DNA of 64,000 bases from an uncultured Eubacteriales bacterium (GTDB lineage: Bacteria; Bacillota; Clostridia; Oscillospirales; Acutalibacteraceae): the NCBI GenBank assembly GCA_905198155.1, contig CAJKBQ010000005.1, forward strand, positions 1-64,000, read 5' to 3'. The position numbers and the translations under genes were made by a program. The notes under the pieces were generated by a model that saw only the letters and a list, made by a program, of their open reading frames with translations, ran no database searches and was not told where the DNA came from. Positions 53,150 to 60,979 of the stretch are shown piece by piece. How positions within the stretch are numbered: position 1 is the stretch's first letter; every line of letters starts with the position of its first letter.

Positions 53150-53872
53150 TCACAAATTCCCCGTCGCGAACAAAATCGCACTCAGCGCCGCCAGCGGCGC
53201 CGTCTCTGTCCGCAGGATGCGCGTTCCCAGCGTCACGCGCACCGCACCGGCTGCTTCCGCCTGCGCGACCTCTTCGGGCGCAAATCCGCCCTCCGGCCCC
53301 ACGAACACCGCCACGCTGCCGGGCCGCTCCGCCAGCAGCGTCCGCAGCCCCGCGCCGCCGCCTTCGTAGCAGAAGAAAATCCGGTCGCACGCCGCCGCGC
53401 GCCGCAGCGCCTCGGTGTACGATACGCGCACCGACACCTGCGGCAGCCGCCCGCGCTGGCACTGCCCGGCCGCCTCGTCGGCGATTTTCTGCCACCGCGC
53501 CGTCTTTTTGCGCGCGCCGTCGTCGTCCAGCCGGGACACGCTGCGCGCCGCCGCAAACGGCACAATCTCCGCCGCGCCCAGCTCCACCGCCTTCTGCACA
53601 ATCCAGTCCATCTTGTCGCCCTTCGGCAGCCCCTGGAACAGCACAATCCGCACGTCCGGTTCGCCGATGCTCGCCGTCCGGCCCGTGATCTCCGCCGTCA
53701 CCGTATTTCGATCCATCGCCGAAACTTCCGCCGCATAATCCGTCCCCGCGCCGTCGCACAGCACCAGCGTGTCGCCGACCGCCATCCGCAGCGATTTGGA
53801 AATATGCGCCGCCGAATCGCCGGTCAGCGTCACCGTCGTCCCCGCCGGGGGATCAATGAAAAACCGAGGCAT
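53150..53872 (-). CDS. rsmE: 16S rRNA m3U1498 methyltransferase RsmE
   Basis: This 240-residue SPOUT methyltransferase methylates N3 of U1498 in 16S rRNA. An N-terminal PUA-like domain (to about 70) precedes the knotted domain with FQGLPKGDKMDWIVQKAVELG, FVGPEGGF (190-197) and LGTRILRTETAP (215-226), which bind S-adenosylmethionine. Length is normal. GGAGG lies seven bases before the ATG. It starts 31 bases after the MocR gene, so the two may share a transcript. Confidence 0.95.
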   Translation of the reverse strand: MPRFFIDPPAGTTVTLTGDSAAHISKSLRMAVGDTLVLCDGAGTDYAAEVSAMDRNTVTAEITGRTASIGEPDVRIVLFQGLPKGDKMDWIVQKAVELGAAEIVPFAAARSVSRLDDDGARKKTARWQKIADEAAGQCQRGRLPQVSVRVSYTEALRRAAACDRIFFCYEGGGAGLRTLLAERPGSVAVFVGPEGGFAPEEVAQAEAAGAVRVTLGTRILRTETAPLAALSAILFATGNL

Positions 53873-53903
53873 ATCCCGCCCTCCTTACGCCATTCGTTCC
53901 ATG

Positions 53904-55283
53904 TTACTCCGTCCACGCCCGCGCCAGCCGCCGCACCGCTTCGGGGATATCGTCCAGCGCAATCCCCGAAAATCCGAGCAGCACCCGCCCGTCGCCTGCA
54001 TACGCCGGAAACGGCCGCACTTCCACGCCCATCGCCGCCGCGCGCGCCGTCAGCTCGTCGGCCGTCCGGCCGCCCGATACCGTCACCAGCAGCCGCAGCG
54101 CCGTCTCCTGCAATTCAATCCGCACCCGGTCGCCCAGCGCCGCGCGCAGGCACTCCGTCAGCCGATTGCCCTTTTCGGCATACAGCCGACGCAGCCGACG
54201 CAGCTGTTTTTCCATCTCGCCGGATCGAATCGACTCCGCCAGCGCCAGCTGCTCAATCTTGGATGCCGTCGGATGATACGCCCGCGCCCGCGCATAATAC
54301 GCCTCCGCCAGCGCCGGCGTCAGCACCATATACGCCAGCCGCACCGACGGCAGCAGCACCTTGGAAAACGTCCCGATGTACACTGTGTGCGTCCCGTCGT
54401 CGAACCCTTGCAGCGCCGGAATCGGCCGTCCGCGGTATTGCAGCTCGCCGTTGTGGTCGTCCTCAATCATCAGCCCGCCGCTGCGCCGCGCCCAGTCGAG
54501 CAGCGCCAACCGCCGGTGAATCGGCATCGCAATCCCGCTCCCCTGCCGGTTGCACGGCGTCAGGTACAGCGCGCGTACGCCTGTGCCGTCCAGCGCCGCC
54601 GGATCCACGCCCGCTTCGTCATACGGCAGCCGGCACACCGGCAGCCCGCAGTCGGCGAATACGCGCTCCGCCTGCGCAAACCCCGGATCCTCCAGCCCGA
54701 TCATGCGCGCCTGCGTGCGCAGCAGCCCGCTGAGAATATAGAGCAGCGGCTGCAGCCCCGCCCCCACCACAATCCGTTCCGGCGGCGCCGTCACCCCGCG
54801 CACGTCGAACGCATACCGTGCCAGCGCCTCGCGCAGCGCCGGTTCCCCAGCCTGATTCCCGTACGACGTCAAATCCGATGTCCGCGCCAGTACCTGCCGC
54901 AAATGCCGCTGCCACAGCGCGATCGGGAACGCGTGCGCGTCAATTTCCGTCGTCGAAAACCGGTACCGCAGCGGCTGCGTCCGCGCCGGAATGCCTGTCC
55001 TGCTATTTTTCAAATTTTCTGCGCATCTTTTGCGGGACAGTCCGGTTGAAAAATACCCGCGCTGCGGCTGCGCCTCCAAATATCCCGCCGAAATCAGCCG
55101 GTCATACGCCGTTTCCACCGTCGTTTTGCTGACATTCAGGTCCGCCGCCACCTGCCGCACCGACGGCAGCGCCGTCCCGGCCGGAATCTGCCCCGACGCC
55201 ACCGCATCGCGCAGCGCGTCGGCCAGCTGCGCATACAGCGGCGCGCGCAACGCCGGATCCAAATGAATAAAATCGAGCAGCAT
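53904..55283 (-). CDS. MocR/PdxR-type regulator (GntR HTH fused to aminotransferase fold)
   Basis: This 459-residue protein joins a GntR winged helix (about 8-75, LPSVRQVAADLNVSKTTVETAYDRL) to a fold-type I aminotransferase domain (about 100-459). The PLP lysine is K308 in TFSKVLLPS, with DDHNGE and YGNQAGEPALREALARY upstream. Such proteins sense PLP or an amine and regulate vitamin B6 synthesis or uptake, GABA or taurine use. It is divergent from an ECF S component, which suggests control of vitamin import. Direct repeats in the shared gap may be its site. Confidence 0.92.
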   Translation of the reverse strand: MLLDFIHLDPALRAPLYAQLADALRDAVASGQIPAGTALPSVRQVAADLNVSKTTVETAYDRLISAGYLEAQPQRGYFSTGLSRKRCAENLKNSRTGIPARTQPLRYRFSTTEIDAHAFPIALWQRHLRQVLARTSDLTSYGNQAGEPALREALARYAFDVRGVTAPPERIVVGAGLQPLLYILSGLLRTQARMIGLEDPGFAQAERVFADCGLPVCRLPYDEAGVDPAALDGTGVRALYLTPCNRQGSGIAMPIHRRLALLDWARRSGGLMIEDDHNGELQYRGRPIPALQGFDDGTHTVYIGTFSKVLLPSVRLAYMVLTPALAEAYYARARAYHPTASKIEQLALAESIRSGEMEKQLRRLRRLYAEKGNRLTECLRAALGDRVRIELQETALRLLVTVSGGRTADELTARAAAMGVEVRPFPAYAGDGRVLLGFSGIALDDIPEAVRRLARAWTE

Positions 55284-55310
55284 CGCCGGATTTCCCTCCG
55301 TTTTTCTTCC

Positions 55311-55343
55311 AAACTGTCCTGCAAAAAATTCTTCAAACTGACC
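55311..55343. promoter_or_regulatory. Candidate MocR operator, direct repeats
   Basis: AAACTGTCC (55311-55319) and AAACTGACC (55335-55343) repeat in the same orientation, 24 bases apart, each preceded by CTTC. MocR regulators bind direct repeats spaced in this way. A plus-strand TATACT (55400-55405) with a poor -35 lies downstream and may need activation. Confidence 0.45.
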
Positions 55344-55459
55344 GTTTTCTTCAGGGCAATAATCGCGTAAAATAAGATGCAGGATCTCACTCCATCTATT
55401 ATACTACATCGCGCCGCGCATTGCAACCATATCGCGCCGCAGAAAGAAGGGCAATTTCA

Positions 55460-56041
55460 ATGAAAAAAACTGGAAAATGGTCGGTTACATACCTCTGCGT
55501 CATCGGGCTGATGGCGGCGCTGTGCTTCGTCAGCAACTACCTCCAAATCCCGATCCCCACGCCGCTGGGCAACACCCGCGTGCATTTCGGCAACGTGTTC
55601 TGCCTGCTGTCCGGCTACCTGCTGGGCGGACTGGGCGGCGGACTGGCCGCCGGGCTGGGCAACTTCCTGTATGACCTGGTGGACCCGCGGTTCATCTCGT
55701 CCGCGCCGTTCACGTTCGTGTTCAAATTCATGATGGCGTTCGTCTGCGCCGTAATCGCGTACAGCGGCGGCCGCAAAGCGCGCAAAGTCGGGATGAATAT
55801 CGTCGGCGGCGCAGCCGGAGCCATGACGTACGTCGTGCTGTACCTCGGCAAAACGTTTGTCAAAAACCGCTGGATCCTCGGCACCGAGCTGGGTACCGTC
55901 TGGACGGATATCGCCGCCAAAGCGCCTGTGTCGATTCTCAACGGGCTGATCGCCGTCGTCATTGCCGTGCCGCTGGGGCTGGCGCTGCACAAAGCGCTTT
56001 CCCTCGCGCACCTGGACGAAAAGCTGTTCGGCAACGGTTGA
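55460..56041 (+). CDS. ECF transporter substrate-capture (S) component
   Basis: This 193-residue protein has five or six hydrophobic helices and looks like the ECF S components of the PF07155 type (GLMAALCFVSNYLQIPIPTPLG; LGGLGGGLAAGLGNFLYDLVDP; FKFMMAFVCAVIAYSGGRK). It captures a vitamin or similar micronutrient and uses the shared EcfA-EcfT module, which is not in this window. The ATG at 55460 follows AGAAAGAAGGG. The divergent MocR/PdxR regulator suggests a vitamin B6-type substrate, but the specificity cannot be read from sequence. A strong terminator follows. Confidence 0.85.
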   Translation: MKKTGKWSVTYLCVIGLMAALCFVSNYLQIPIPTPLGNTRVHFGNVFCLLSGYLLGGLGGGLAAGLGNFLYDLVDPRFISSAPFTFVFKFMMAFVCAVIAYSGGRKARKVGMNIVGGAAGAMTYVVLYLGKTFVKNRWILGTELGTVWTDIAAKAPVSILNGLIAVVIAVPLGLALHKALSLAHLDEKLFGNG

Positions 56042-56058
56042 GTCTTTTTTCCCATATT

Positions 56059-56100
56059 TTTCGAGGCCGCGCAACCGGCCTCGAAATTTTTTTATTTTTT
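56059..56100 (+). terminator. Terminator of the ECF S-component gene
   Basis: TTTCGAGGCCG and CGGCCTCGAAA pair around a six-base loop and lead into a T-rich run (seven T, A, then T). Confidence 0.93.
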
Positions 56101-56112
56101 TTGAAAAATCGC

Positions 56113-56141
56113 TTGACAAACACCAATCTTGCTGCTATAAT
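56113..56141 (+). promoter_or_regulatory. Promoter of the perR gene
   Basis: Perfect TTGACA and TATAAT are spaced by 17 bases, with an extended TGCTATAAT -10. It lies next to the candidate PerR site at 56146-56170. Confidence 0.88.
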
Positions 56142-56145
56142 AAAC

Positions 56146-56170
56146 TTGTACAAATTACAAAGTACAAATT
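56146..56170. promoter_or_regulatory. Candidate PerR operator
   Basis: TTGTAC (56146-56151) and GTACAA (56162-56167) form an inverted repeat, and GTACAAATT occurs twice 14 bases apart. The element covers the predicted transcription start, as expected for PerR autorepression, although it is not a perfect match to the Bacillus PerR box. Confidence 0.55.
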
Positions 56171-56195
56171 GCTTCCCGCAGAAAGGAGCGTGCGC

Positions 56196-56633
56196 ATGAC
56201 CTTTTCCGAAATCGCCGGGCTGCTCAAATCCAGCGGTCTGCGCGCTACGCCGCAGCGGATCGCGGTGTACGAATACCTGGACACGCACCGCACGCACCCC
56301 ACCGCGGACGAAATCTTCGCCTCGCTGGTCGCGCAGTACCCCTCGTTTTCGCGCACCACCATCTACAATTCCATCCGCGCGTTGGAAGACGCCGCGCTGA
56401 TCCAGCCGGTGATGATCGACGGGGACTTTTCCCGCTACGACGCCAACACCGCCCCGCACGCGCACTTCAAATGCATCCGGTGCTGCCGGGTGACCGATGT
56501 GTTCGACTGTGCGTGGCCGCCGCTGCCGCCGTCGCTCGCGCCGTACGACACACAGCGCGTGATGGTGCACTTCTACGGCGTTTGCCCGTCGTGCCAATCG
56601 CAGACCGCTTTGCCCAGCGCAAAGTGTCCATAA
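56196..56633 (+). CDS. perR: PerR-like Fur-family peroxide sensor
   Basis: This 145-residue protein has the Fur winged helix (about 5-80, TPQRIAVYEYL and SRTTIYNSIRALEDA) and a dimerisation domain with the structural zinc site C93, C96, C130 and C133. The regulatory metal ligands of Bacillus PerR (H37, D85, H91, H93, D104) align to H34, D82, H88, H90 and D101 with a constant offset of three, so peroxide sensing by iron-catalysed His oxidation is likely. It has its own promoter and candidate operator and precedes the reverse rubrerythrin gene by 51 bases, a probable target. Confidence 0.9.
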   Translation: MTFSEIAGLLKSSGLRATPQRIAVYEYLDTHRTHPTADEIFASLVAQYPSFSRTTIYNSIRALEDAALIQPVMIDGDFSRYDANTAPHAHFKCIRCCRVTDVFDCAWPPLPPSLAPYDTQRVMVHFYGVCPSCQSQTALPSAKCP

Positions 56634-56684
56634 ATTCAGTCTATCAAACCCAATTTCACTTATTTTAACGGAGGATGAGTCATT

Positions 56685-57230
56685 ATGAAAAAATTTGTTT
56701 GCAGCGTATGTGGGTATGTGTACGAAGGCGCGGCCGCTCCGGCGGAATGTCCGCAGTGCCACGCACCGGCTTCCAAATTTGTGGAGCAGCGTGCGGATCG
56801 TTCGTGGGCGACGGAGCACGTCGTCGGTGTGGCGCAGGGCGTGAGCGAAGATATCTTGGCGGATCTCCGCGCGAACTTCACCGGTGAATGCACCGAAGTC
56901 GGGATGTACCTGGCGATGGCGCGCGTCGCGCACCGCGAAGGCTACCCGGAAATCGGCTTGTACTGGGAGAAAGCCGCGCACGAAGAAGCGGAGCACGCCG
57001 CGAAATTCGCGGAGCTGCTCGGCGAAGTCGTGACCGATTCGACCAAGAAAAACCTGGAGCTGCGCGTGGAAGCCGAAAACGGTGCCACCGCCGGCAAGTT
57101 CGACCTGGCCAAACGCGCCAAAGCCGCCAACCTGGACGCGATTCACGATACGGTCCACGAAATGGCGAAAGACGAAGCCCGGCACGGCAAGGCTTTCGAA
57201 GGCCTGCTGAAGCGGTACTTCGGGGAATAA
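56685..57230 (+). CDS. Reverse rubrerythrin (rubredoxin domain first)
   Basis: This 181-residue protein begins with a rubredoxin-like iron site C6-x2-C9 and C22-x2-C25, then a four-helix diiron domain (from about 50). Diiron ligands are expected among E68 and E71 (GECTEVGMYL), E101-x2-H104 (HEEAEHAAKF) and E164-x2-H167 (DEARHGKAF). With the rubredoxin domain at the N-terminus it is a reverse rubrerythrin, in Clostridium an NADH-dependent peroxidase. It follows perR and precedes a rubredoxin, its likely electron donor. GGAGG precedes the ATG at about 10 bases. Confidence 0.95.
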   Translation: MKKFVCSVCGYVYEGAAAPAECPQCHAPASKFVEQRADRSWATEHVVGVAQGVSEDILADLRANFTGECTEVGMYLAMARVAHREGYPEIGLYWEKAAHEEAEHAAKFAELLGEVVTDSTKKNLELRVEAENGATAGKFDLAKRAKAANLDAIHDTVHEMAKDEARHGKAFEGLLKRYFGE

Positions 57231-57305
57231 TCCGGCGGCAGCCATGACCGCACCGCAGCTGTTTTGCGGCGCGCAGGCAGACAATCCATCCAAAGGAGAC
57301 CGATT

Positions 57306-57458
57306 ATGAAATATATTTGCCCATGCGGCTACGAATATGACGAAGCGCTCGGCGATGCCGAGCACGGAATTGCCCCCGGCACGAAATGGGAAGATGTGCC
57401 CGATGACTTTGTCTGCCCGGTTTGCGGGCTGGGCAAGGATGTGTTCGAAGCGGAGTAA
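57306..57458 (+). CDS. Small rubredoxin with a CxC first iron-ligand pair
   Basis: This 50-residue protein resembles rubredoxin throughout (GYEYDEALGD, GIAPGTKWEDVPDDF, CPVCGLGKDVFE), and should pass electrons to the reverse rubrerythrin encoded just before it. The second cysteine pair is normal (C37-x2-C40), but the first is C5-x-C7 (CPCGY), one residue shorter than the usual C-x2-C. The codons TGC CCA TGC are clear and no frameshift restores the usual spacing. CAAAGGAGACCGATT lies before the ATG at 57306. A terminator follows. Confidence 0.92.
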   Translation: MKYICPCGYEYDEALGDAEHGIAPGTKWEDVPDDFVCPVCGLGKDVFEAE

Positions 57459-57466
57459 ACAACCGC

Positions 57467-57502
57467 AAAAGCGGCAGAATCTGTACAGGTTCTGCCGCTT
57501 TT
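57467..57502. terminator. Bidirectional terminator after rubredoxin
   Basis: AAAAGCGGCAGAA and TTCTGCCGCTTTT pair around a ten-base loop. It separates the rubredoxin gene from the convergent gene at 57573. Confidence 0.9.
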
Positions 57503-57572
57503 TTGCTGCGCCGCCGATTCAGACCCGAACCGGCGCCGCCTGTACCGGCCGCATCCGCTGCCGGTTTCCGCT

Positions 57573-58160
57573 TTACAGCGTCTCGATTTCCAGGCAGCGG
57601 AACCGGTTGATTCCTTCGCACGCCGTGATCCCAACGTGCAGCTGCGGCGCCAGTTCCGGGGTAAAATGGGTGCAGGTCACGCCGTTGATGGATGCCGAAA
57701 TTTGGGTTTCCCGCACCTCCACCACCAGCTCCACCGGCTGCCCGGCGGGAACCGGCGTGCGGAAAAACGCCGCTTTGATCGGGTAAATCGGCGTTTGGGT
57801 GCGCGCCGGCCACGGAACGATCCGCCAAACGTTGCAGCCTTCTTCGAACGCGACGAATTCGTGGTGCAGGCCGTACCGCAGCACGCCGTCGCCGCCGCGG
57901 CGGAGGTCGCCGGAAATCACGATCAGCGGCGCGCCGTACGCGTCGAACTCGCAAACCGTGCGGATGCGGATATTGGGCGAAAAGGTCTTTTTTGTGACCA
58001 TGCTGATATACTGGAATCCTGTTCCGTCTGCGGTATGCTGATTGGCAATGCAATCCGGCAATTGTGTGAATTTGGGATACTCAGTACAAATTGGCGAATA
58101 GACATATTCAAAATCCGAAGCATCCCATTTCCCGGCCGCGAAGTTATGATTCATTTTCAT
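57573..58160 (-). CDS. Uncharacterised cytosolic beta-sandwich-like protein
   Basis: This 195-residue protein is not assigned to a family. It has many alternating strands (GAPLIVISGDLRR, NVWRIVPWP, AGQPVELVVEVRETQISASING, PQLHVGITACEGINRFRCLEIE), a pattern seen in concanavalin-like and DUF1080/DUF1961-like sugar-binding or hydrolase proteins. No signal peptide is visible. The ATG at 58160 follows GAGGG by seven bases. Its promoter carries a perfect LacI/CcpA-type palindrome, so it is probably repressed by sugar status. A GH109-like gene lies just upstream on the same strand. Confidence 0.6.
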   Translation of the reverse strand: MKMNHNFAAGKWDASDFEYVYSPICTEYPKFTQLPDCIANQHTADGTGFQYISMVTKKTFSPNIRIRTVCEFDAYGAPLIVISGDLRRGGDGVLRYGLHHEFVAFEEGCNVWRIVPWPARTQTPIYPIKAAFFRTPVPAGQPVELVVEVRETQISASINGVTCTHFTPELAPQLHVGITACEGINRFRCLEIETL

Positions 58161-58193
58161 GCAAAATCCCTCTTTTTCGTGCAAAATCGTGCG

Positions 58194-58207
58194 CGTAAGC
58201 GCTTACG
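58194..58207. promoter_or_regulatory. LacI/CcpA-type operator
   Basis: CGTAAGCGCTTACG is a perfect 14-base palindrome with the AAGCGCTT core of LacI-family operators and catabolite (cre) sites. It begins six bases after the -10 box of the gene at 57573-58160 and covers the predicted transcription start. Confidence 0.8.
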
Positions 58208-58212
58208 AACGT

Positions 58213-58241
58213 ATCATCGCACAAACGCACCGATTTGTCAA
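58213..58241 (-). promoter_or_regulatory. Promoter of the uncharacterised protein gene
   Basis: Minus-strand TTGACA and GATGAT are spaced by 17 bases, immediately upstream of the CGTAAGCGCTTACG operator. Confidence 0.78.
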
Positions 58242-58272
58242 GCTTTTCGCGCAAAATCCGCAAGAAAAACAT

Positions 58273-58311
58273 AAAAAAGCCCGATTTGACCGTAAACCGG
58301 GCAGATCGGGC
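58273..58311 (-). terminator. Terminator of the GH109-like gene
   Basis: On the minus strand GCCCGAT and ATCGGGC, with a partly paired loop, are followed by TTTTTT, 14 bases after the stop codon of the GH109-like gene. Confidence 0.8.
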
Positions 58312-58324
58312 AAGGAGGTATGTG

Positions 58325-59575
58325 TTAGTTTTGGTCGAACAGGTCGGTGCAGACTTCTTCCAGGCAGTACCGCGACCGCACCACCGGACGGGGTTGGATC
58401 CATTTCCCGTTGGTGAAATCCGGAATCGCGACCGGCAGCGAACCCATTGCGATGGAATCTTCCGACAAAATCGTGATTGCCATCCAGGACGCCGTGTCGT
58501 ACACGTCGATCGGCGTCTGCGTGCCGGCCATGACCGCTTCCACAAATCCGCGCATGACCAGGTAATCGATCCCGCCGTGACCACCGGCGGCATTCGGGTC
58601 ATAGTTTCTCCAGAGCGGATGCTCATATTGCGGGTAATATTCATCCAGGTCGGTAAATTTGTGCGCCCAGGACTCCCCGGTCTGGGTGCCGTCGATCAGC
58701 ACGCCGTGCTTGTCTTCCATCCAGATCCCTTTGGTGCCCTGCACGCGGTTGCCGCGGGAGTATGCGCGCGGGAGCGTTGTGTCGTGCGTCAGGACGATCG
58801 TTTCGCCGTGTGCGCATTTGATGCAGGTGGTCACAATATCGCCCTGTGCAAACGCATAGTTGGCATTTTCGAAGTCGTTCCCGCGATTTTTGCGGATCCA
58901 TTCGTTCACGCCGCGCGCCTTTGACGACATGGCCGTCAGCGTCAGCATCCGGTTGCCGCGGTTGATGTTGAGGTATTTGGCGATCGGGCCCAGCTCGTGC
59001 GTCGGGTACAGTTCCGCATTGCGGTGCATATAGTTGTCCAGCCGGTAGTGGCGGTTTTCGTGCCCCAGGGCGACTTCGTCGCGCAGGTCGTGCTCATAGC
59101 CGCCTTCGCAGTGGACGATTTCGCCAAACACGCCCTGCTGGATCATGTTCAGTATCGTCATTTCTTCGCGCCCGTAGCAGCAGTTTTCCAGCATCATGCA
59201 CGGCATTCCGGTGCGTTCCGACGTTTTGACCAGATCCCAGCACTGGTCGATGGAATATGCGCCGCCGACTTCCATCGCGGCATATTTGCCGGCGTTCATC
59301 GCGTCGATGCAGATCTGCACATGCGCGTCCCAGCTGGACGGGGTGATGACGGCGTCCAGCTCCGGCATCGTCAGCAGTTCGCGGTAATCGGTCGTCGTTT
59401 TCGGCGAGATCCCGCGCGATTCGACAACTTTTTTCCGTGCAGCCTCGGCACGGTCTTCGTACACGTCGCACACACCGATCACGTTCACGTCCGGCATGGC
59501 ATCCAATACCATTTTTAACAGCGTAGTTCCCCGGCCGCTCACTCCGACAAATGCAACATTGATACTCGATTTCAT
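58325..59575 (-). CDS. GH109-like protein of the Gfo/Idh fold (alpha-N-acetylgalactosaminidase-like)
   Basis: This 416-residue protein has an N-terminal NAD-binding motif GVSGRG (11-16) but the usual EKP lysine motif is replaced by EVGG (102-105). Beyond it are features that match GH109: ENCCYGREEM, a GGYEHDLRDE stretch, YPTHELGPIAKYLN with H193, NRGNRMLTLTAMSS, and GGHGGIDYLVMRGF. GH109 enzymes use bound NAD+ to break alpha-N-acetylgalactosaminides by transient oxidation. I infer activity on GalNAc or a related sugar. No signal peptide is visible. It differs clearly from the two ordinary Gfo/Idh proteins at 24.5-26.8 kb. Confidence 0.78.
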   Translation of the reverse strand: MKSSINVAFVGVSGRGTTLLKMVLDAMPDVNVIGVCDVYEDRAEAARKKVVESRGISPKTTTDYRELLTMPELDAVITPSSWDAHVQICIDAMNAGKYAAMEVGGAYSIDQCWDLVKTSERTGMPCMMLENCCYGREEMTILNMIQQGVFGEIVHCEGGYEHDLRDEVALGHENRHYRLDNYMHRNAELYPTHELGPIAKYLNINRGNRMLTLTAMSSKARGVNEWIRKNRGNDFENANYAFAQGDIVTTCIKCAHGETIVLTHDTTLPRAYSRGNRVQGTKGIWMEDKHGVLIDGTQTGESWAHKFTDLDEYYPQYEHPLWRNYDPNAAGGHGGIDYLVMRGFVEAVMAGTQTPIDVYDTASWMAITILSEDSIAMGSLPVAIPDFTNGKWIQPRPVVRSRYCLEEVCTDLFDQN

Positions 59576-59682
59576 TTTTGTGCCATCCTTTCGGTTTCAA
59601 TTTTTTGAACCGACTCTATTATAATCGATTCTGAATTTAATTGAAATAGGAAATTCGGTTTGTTTTCTTTGAATTTGGGTAT

Positions 59683-60783
59683 TTATTTTGCGTTTGACGT
59701 TTTGTGCATGGCGCGGACGACGGCGACGCCCACGGCCGCCGCCAGCAGCGCCGCGGCCAAAAGGCACGGCCATCCCGTCTGCCCGGCCGCCTCCCCGGTC
59801 GGCGGCGCATTATCCGCGCAATTTTCTGCATTTTCGGGCAAAACGGTGCGATTTGGGCGCAAATCGGGCGCAGCCGGGTCGGATATGTCCGGGTCGGATG
59901 CGTCCGTCACCTGAATTGTCACAATCTGCGTGGGATCGTCGGCCATGGGCGCCGATGCGAACGGCTGCGCGCACAGCGTACACGGCGTCCACCGGCGGAA
60001 TCGCACCCGCAGCCGCACCGTCCCCGCGGCCAAAAAAGTCAGGTTTTCGCGGTACGTCCGCATATGCGACGCATCCGCTGCCCCGCGCTGCACGCATGAT
60101 GCGCCGTCCAGAATTTCCAGTTCCGGGAAATAGGCCGGCATATGCAGGTGCGGCGAACGGATTACTTTTTCCGTTCCGAATATCCAGAAATTATCGTCAT
60201 TTTGAAATTCTGCCGTCGCGATGTTCGGCAGCGAGGTGTTTTCCAGCGTCGCCGTGAGGGTCACGGTGGCGCCGACGGCCGCAGTTTGCGGACATTCGAC
60301 CGCGACGGTCGGCGAGGCAATCCGGAGCAAAATCGGCGACAAATCGCAGAAATCGGCCGAATTTTCCGTCGTTTCGGCGCTGTTTGCGCGCCATTGCGGG
60401 AGGAGCAGCACGCGCCCCGGCGGGCACATCGCCAGCAGCGCGCGCAATCCGCTGCACGACGCGCTGCCGTGCGCATCCGTCCGGGTTTCCGACCCGAACA
60501 CGCCAATCCGGGGCTGCGCCGATTGATCCGAAAGCATCAAATACGCCTCGACGCGCAGCGTAACCGCCGCATTCGGCGTCAAATTGCGAAAATACACCGT
60601 GAAATCCAGCGCGGCCGTGTCCGCACCGGCCGCATCGCCGACTTGCAGCGGCTCCGGCAGCTGCACCGCGGCGACGGGCGATGGATTGGCGTATGCGATT
60701 GGGGCGCTGCGGAACAGCAGCATTGCGGCAATCAGCAGCAATAGTCCGGCGCTGCGGCGCTTGCGGGCGGGCGGATGATTCAT
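59683..60783 (-). CDS. Surface-anchored protein with PPTGE-type C-terminus
   Basis: This 366-residue protein has an N-terminal signal peptide (about 1-33, ending near AYANPS) and a C-terminal membrane helix (about 338-357) followed by a short basic tail. Just before the helix lies PPTGE (327-331), which resembles a degenerate sortase motif or the PxTG family. The exported part has beta-rich stretches (ALDFTVYFRNL; TVTLTATLENTSL) and six to eight cysteines, including CxxC in WTPCTLCAQP. No domain could be named. It has a perfect consensus promoter but an unusually long leader of about 105 bases. Confidence 0.65.
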   Translation of the reverse strand: MNHPPARKRRSAGLLLLIAAMLLFRSAPIAYANPSPVAAVQLPEPLQVGDAAGADTAALDFTVYFRNLTPNAAVTLRVEAYLMLSDQSAQPRIGVFGSETRTDAHGSASCSGLRALLAMCPPGRVLLLPQWRANSAETTENSADFCDLSPILLRIASPTVAVECPQTAAVGATVTLTATLENTSLPNIATAEFQNDDNFWIFGTEKVIRSPHLHMPAYFPELEILDGASCVQRGAADASHMRTYRENLTFLAAGTVRLRVRFRRWTPCTLCAQPFASAPMADDPTQIVTIQVTDASDPDISDPAAPDLRPNRTVLPENAENCADNAPPTGEAAGQTGWPCLLAAALLAAAVGVAVVRAMHKTSNAK

Positions 60784-60891
60784 TCGGGATTCCTTCTTAC
60801 GTGGTGGAGTGGGGGGTGCAATGGGCGCTCTGGTATCTTTCCAATTGTGAAAAATGTTTTTGATTTTTCCGTATCGGAATTATTTATTTCT

Positions 60892-60920
60892 ATTATAATT
60901 CTATTTTGGAATTATGTCAA
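60892..60920 (-). promoter_or_regulatory. Strong promoter of the surface protein gene
   Basis: Minus-strand TTGACA and TATAAT, both perfect, are spaced by 17 bases. The untranslated leader to the start codon (60784 to about 60885) holds no gene. Confidence 0.88.
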
Positions 60921-60979
60921 GCTTTTTTTCGCATATACTTTTGTTATAGCATATTGACTCAGAGGAGCGCACGAATCAG

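Noticed and set aside
58325..59575. An ordinary sugar dehydrogenase of the Gfo/Idh family
   Set aside because: The catalytic EKP lysine is missing and GH109-type motifs are present, so the dehydrogenase label was downgraded.
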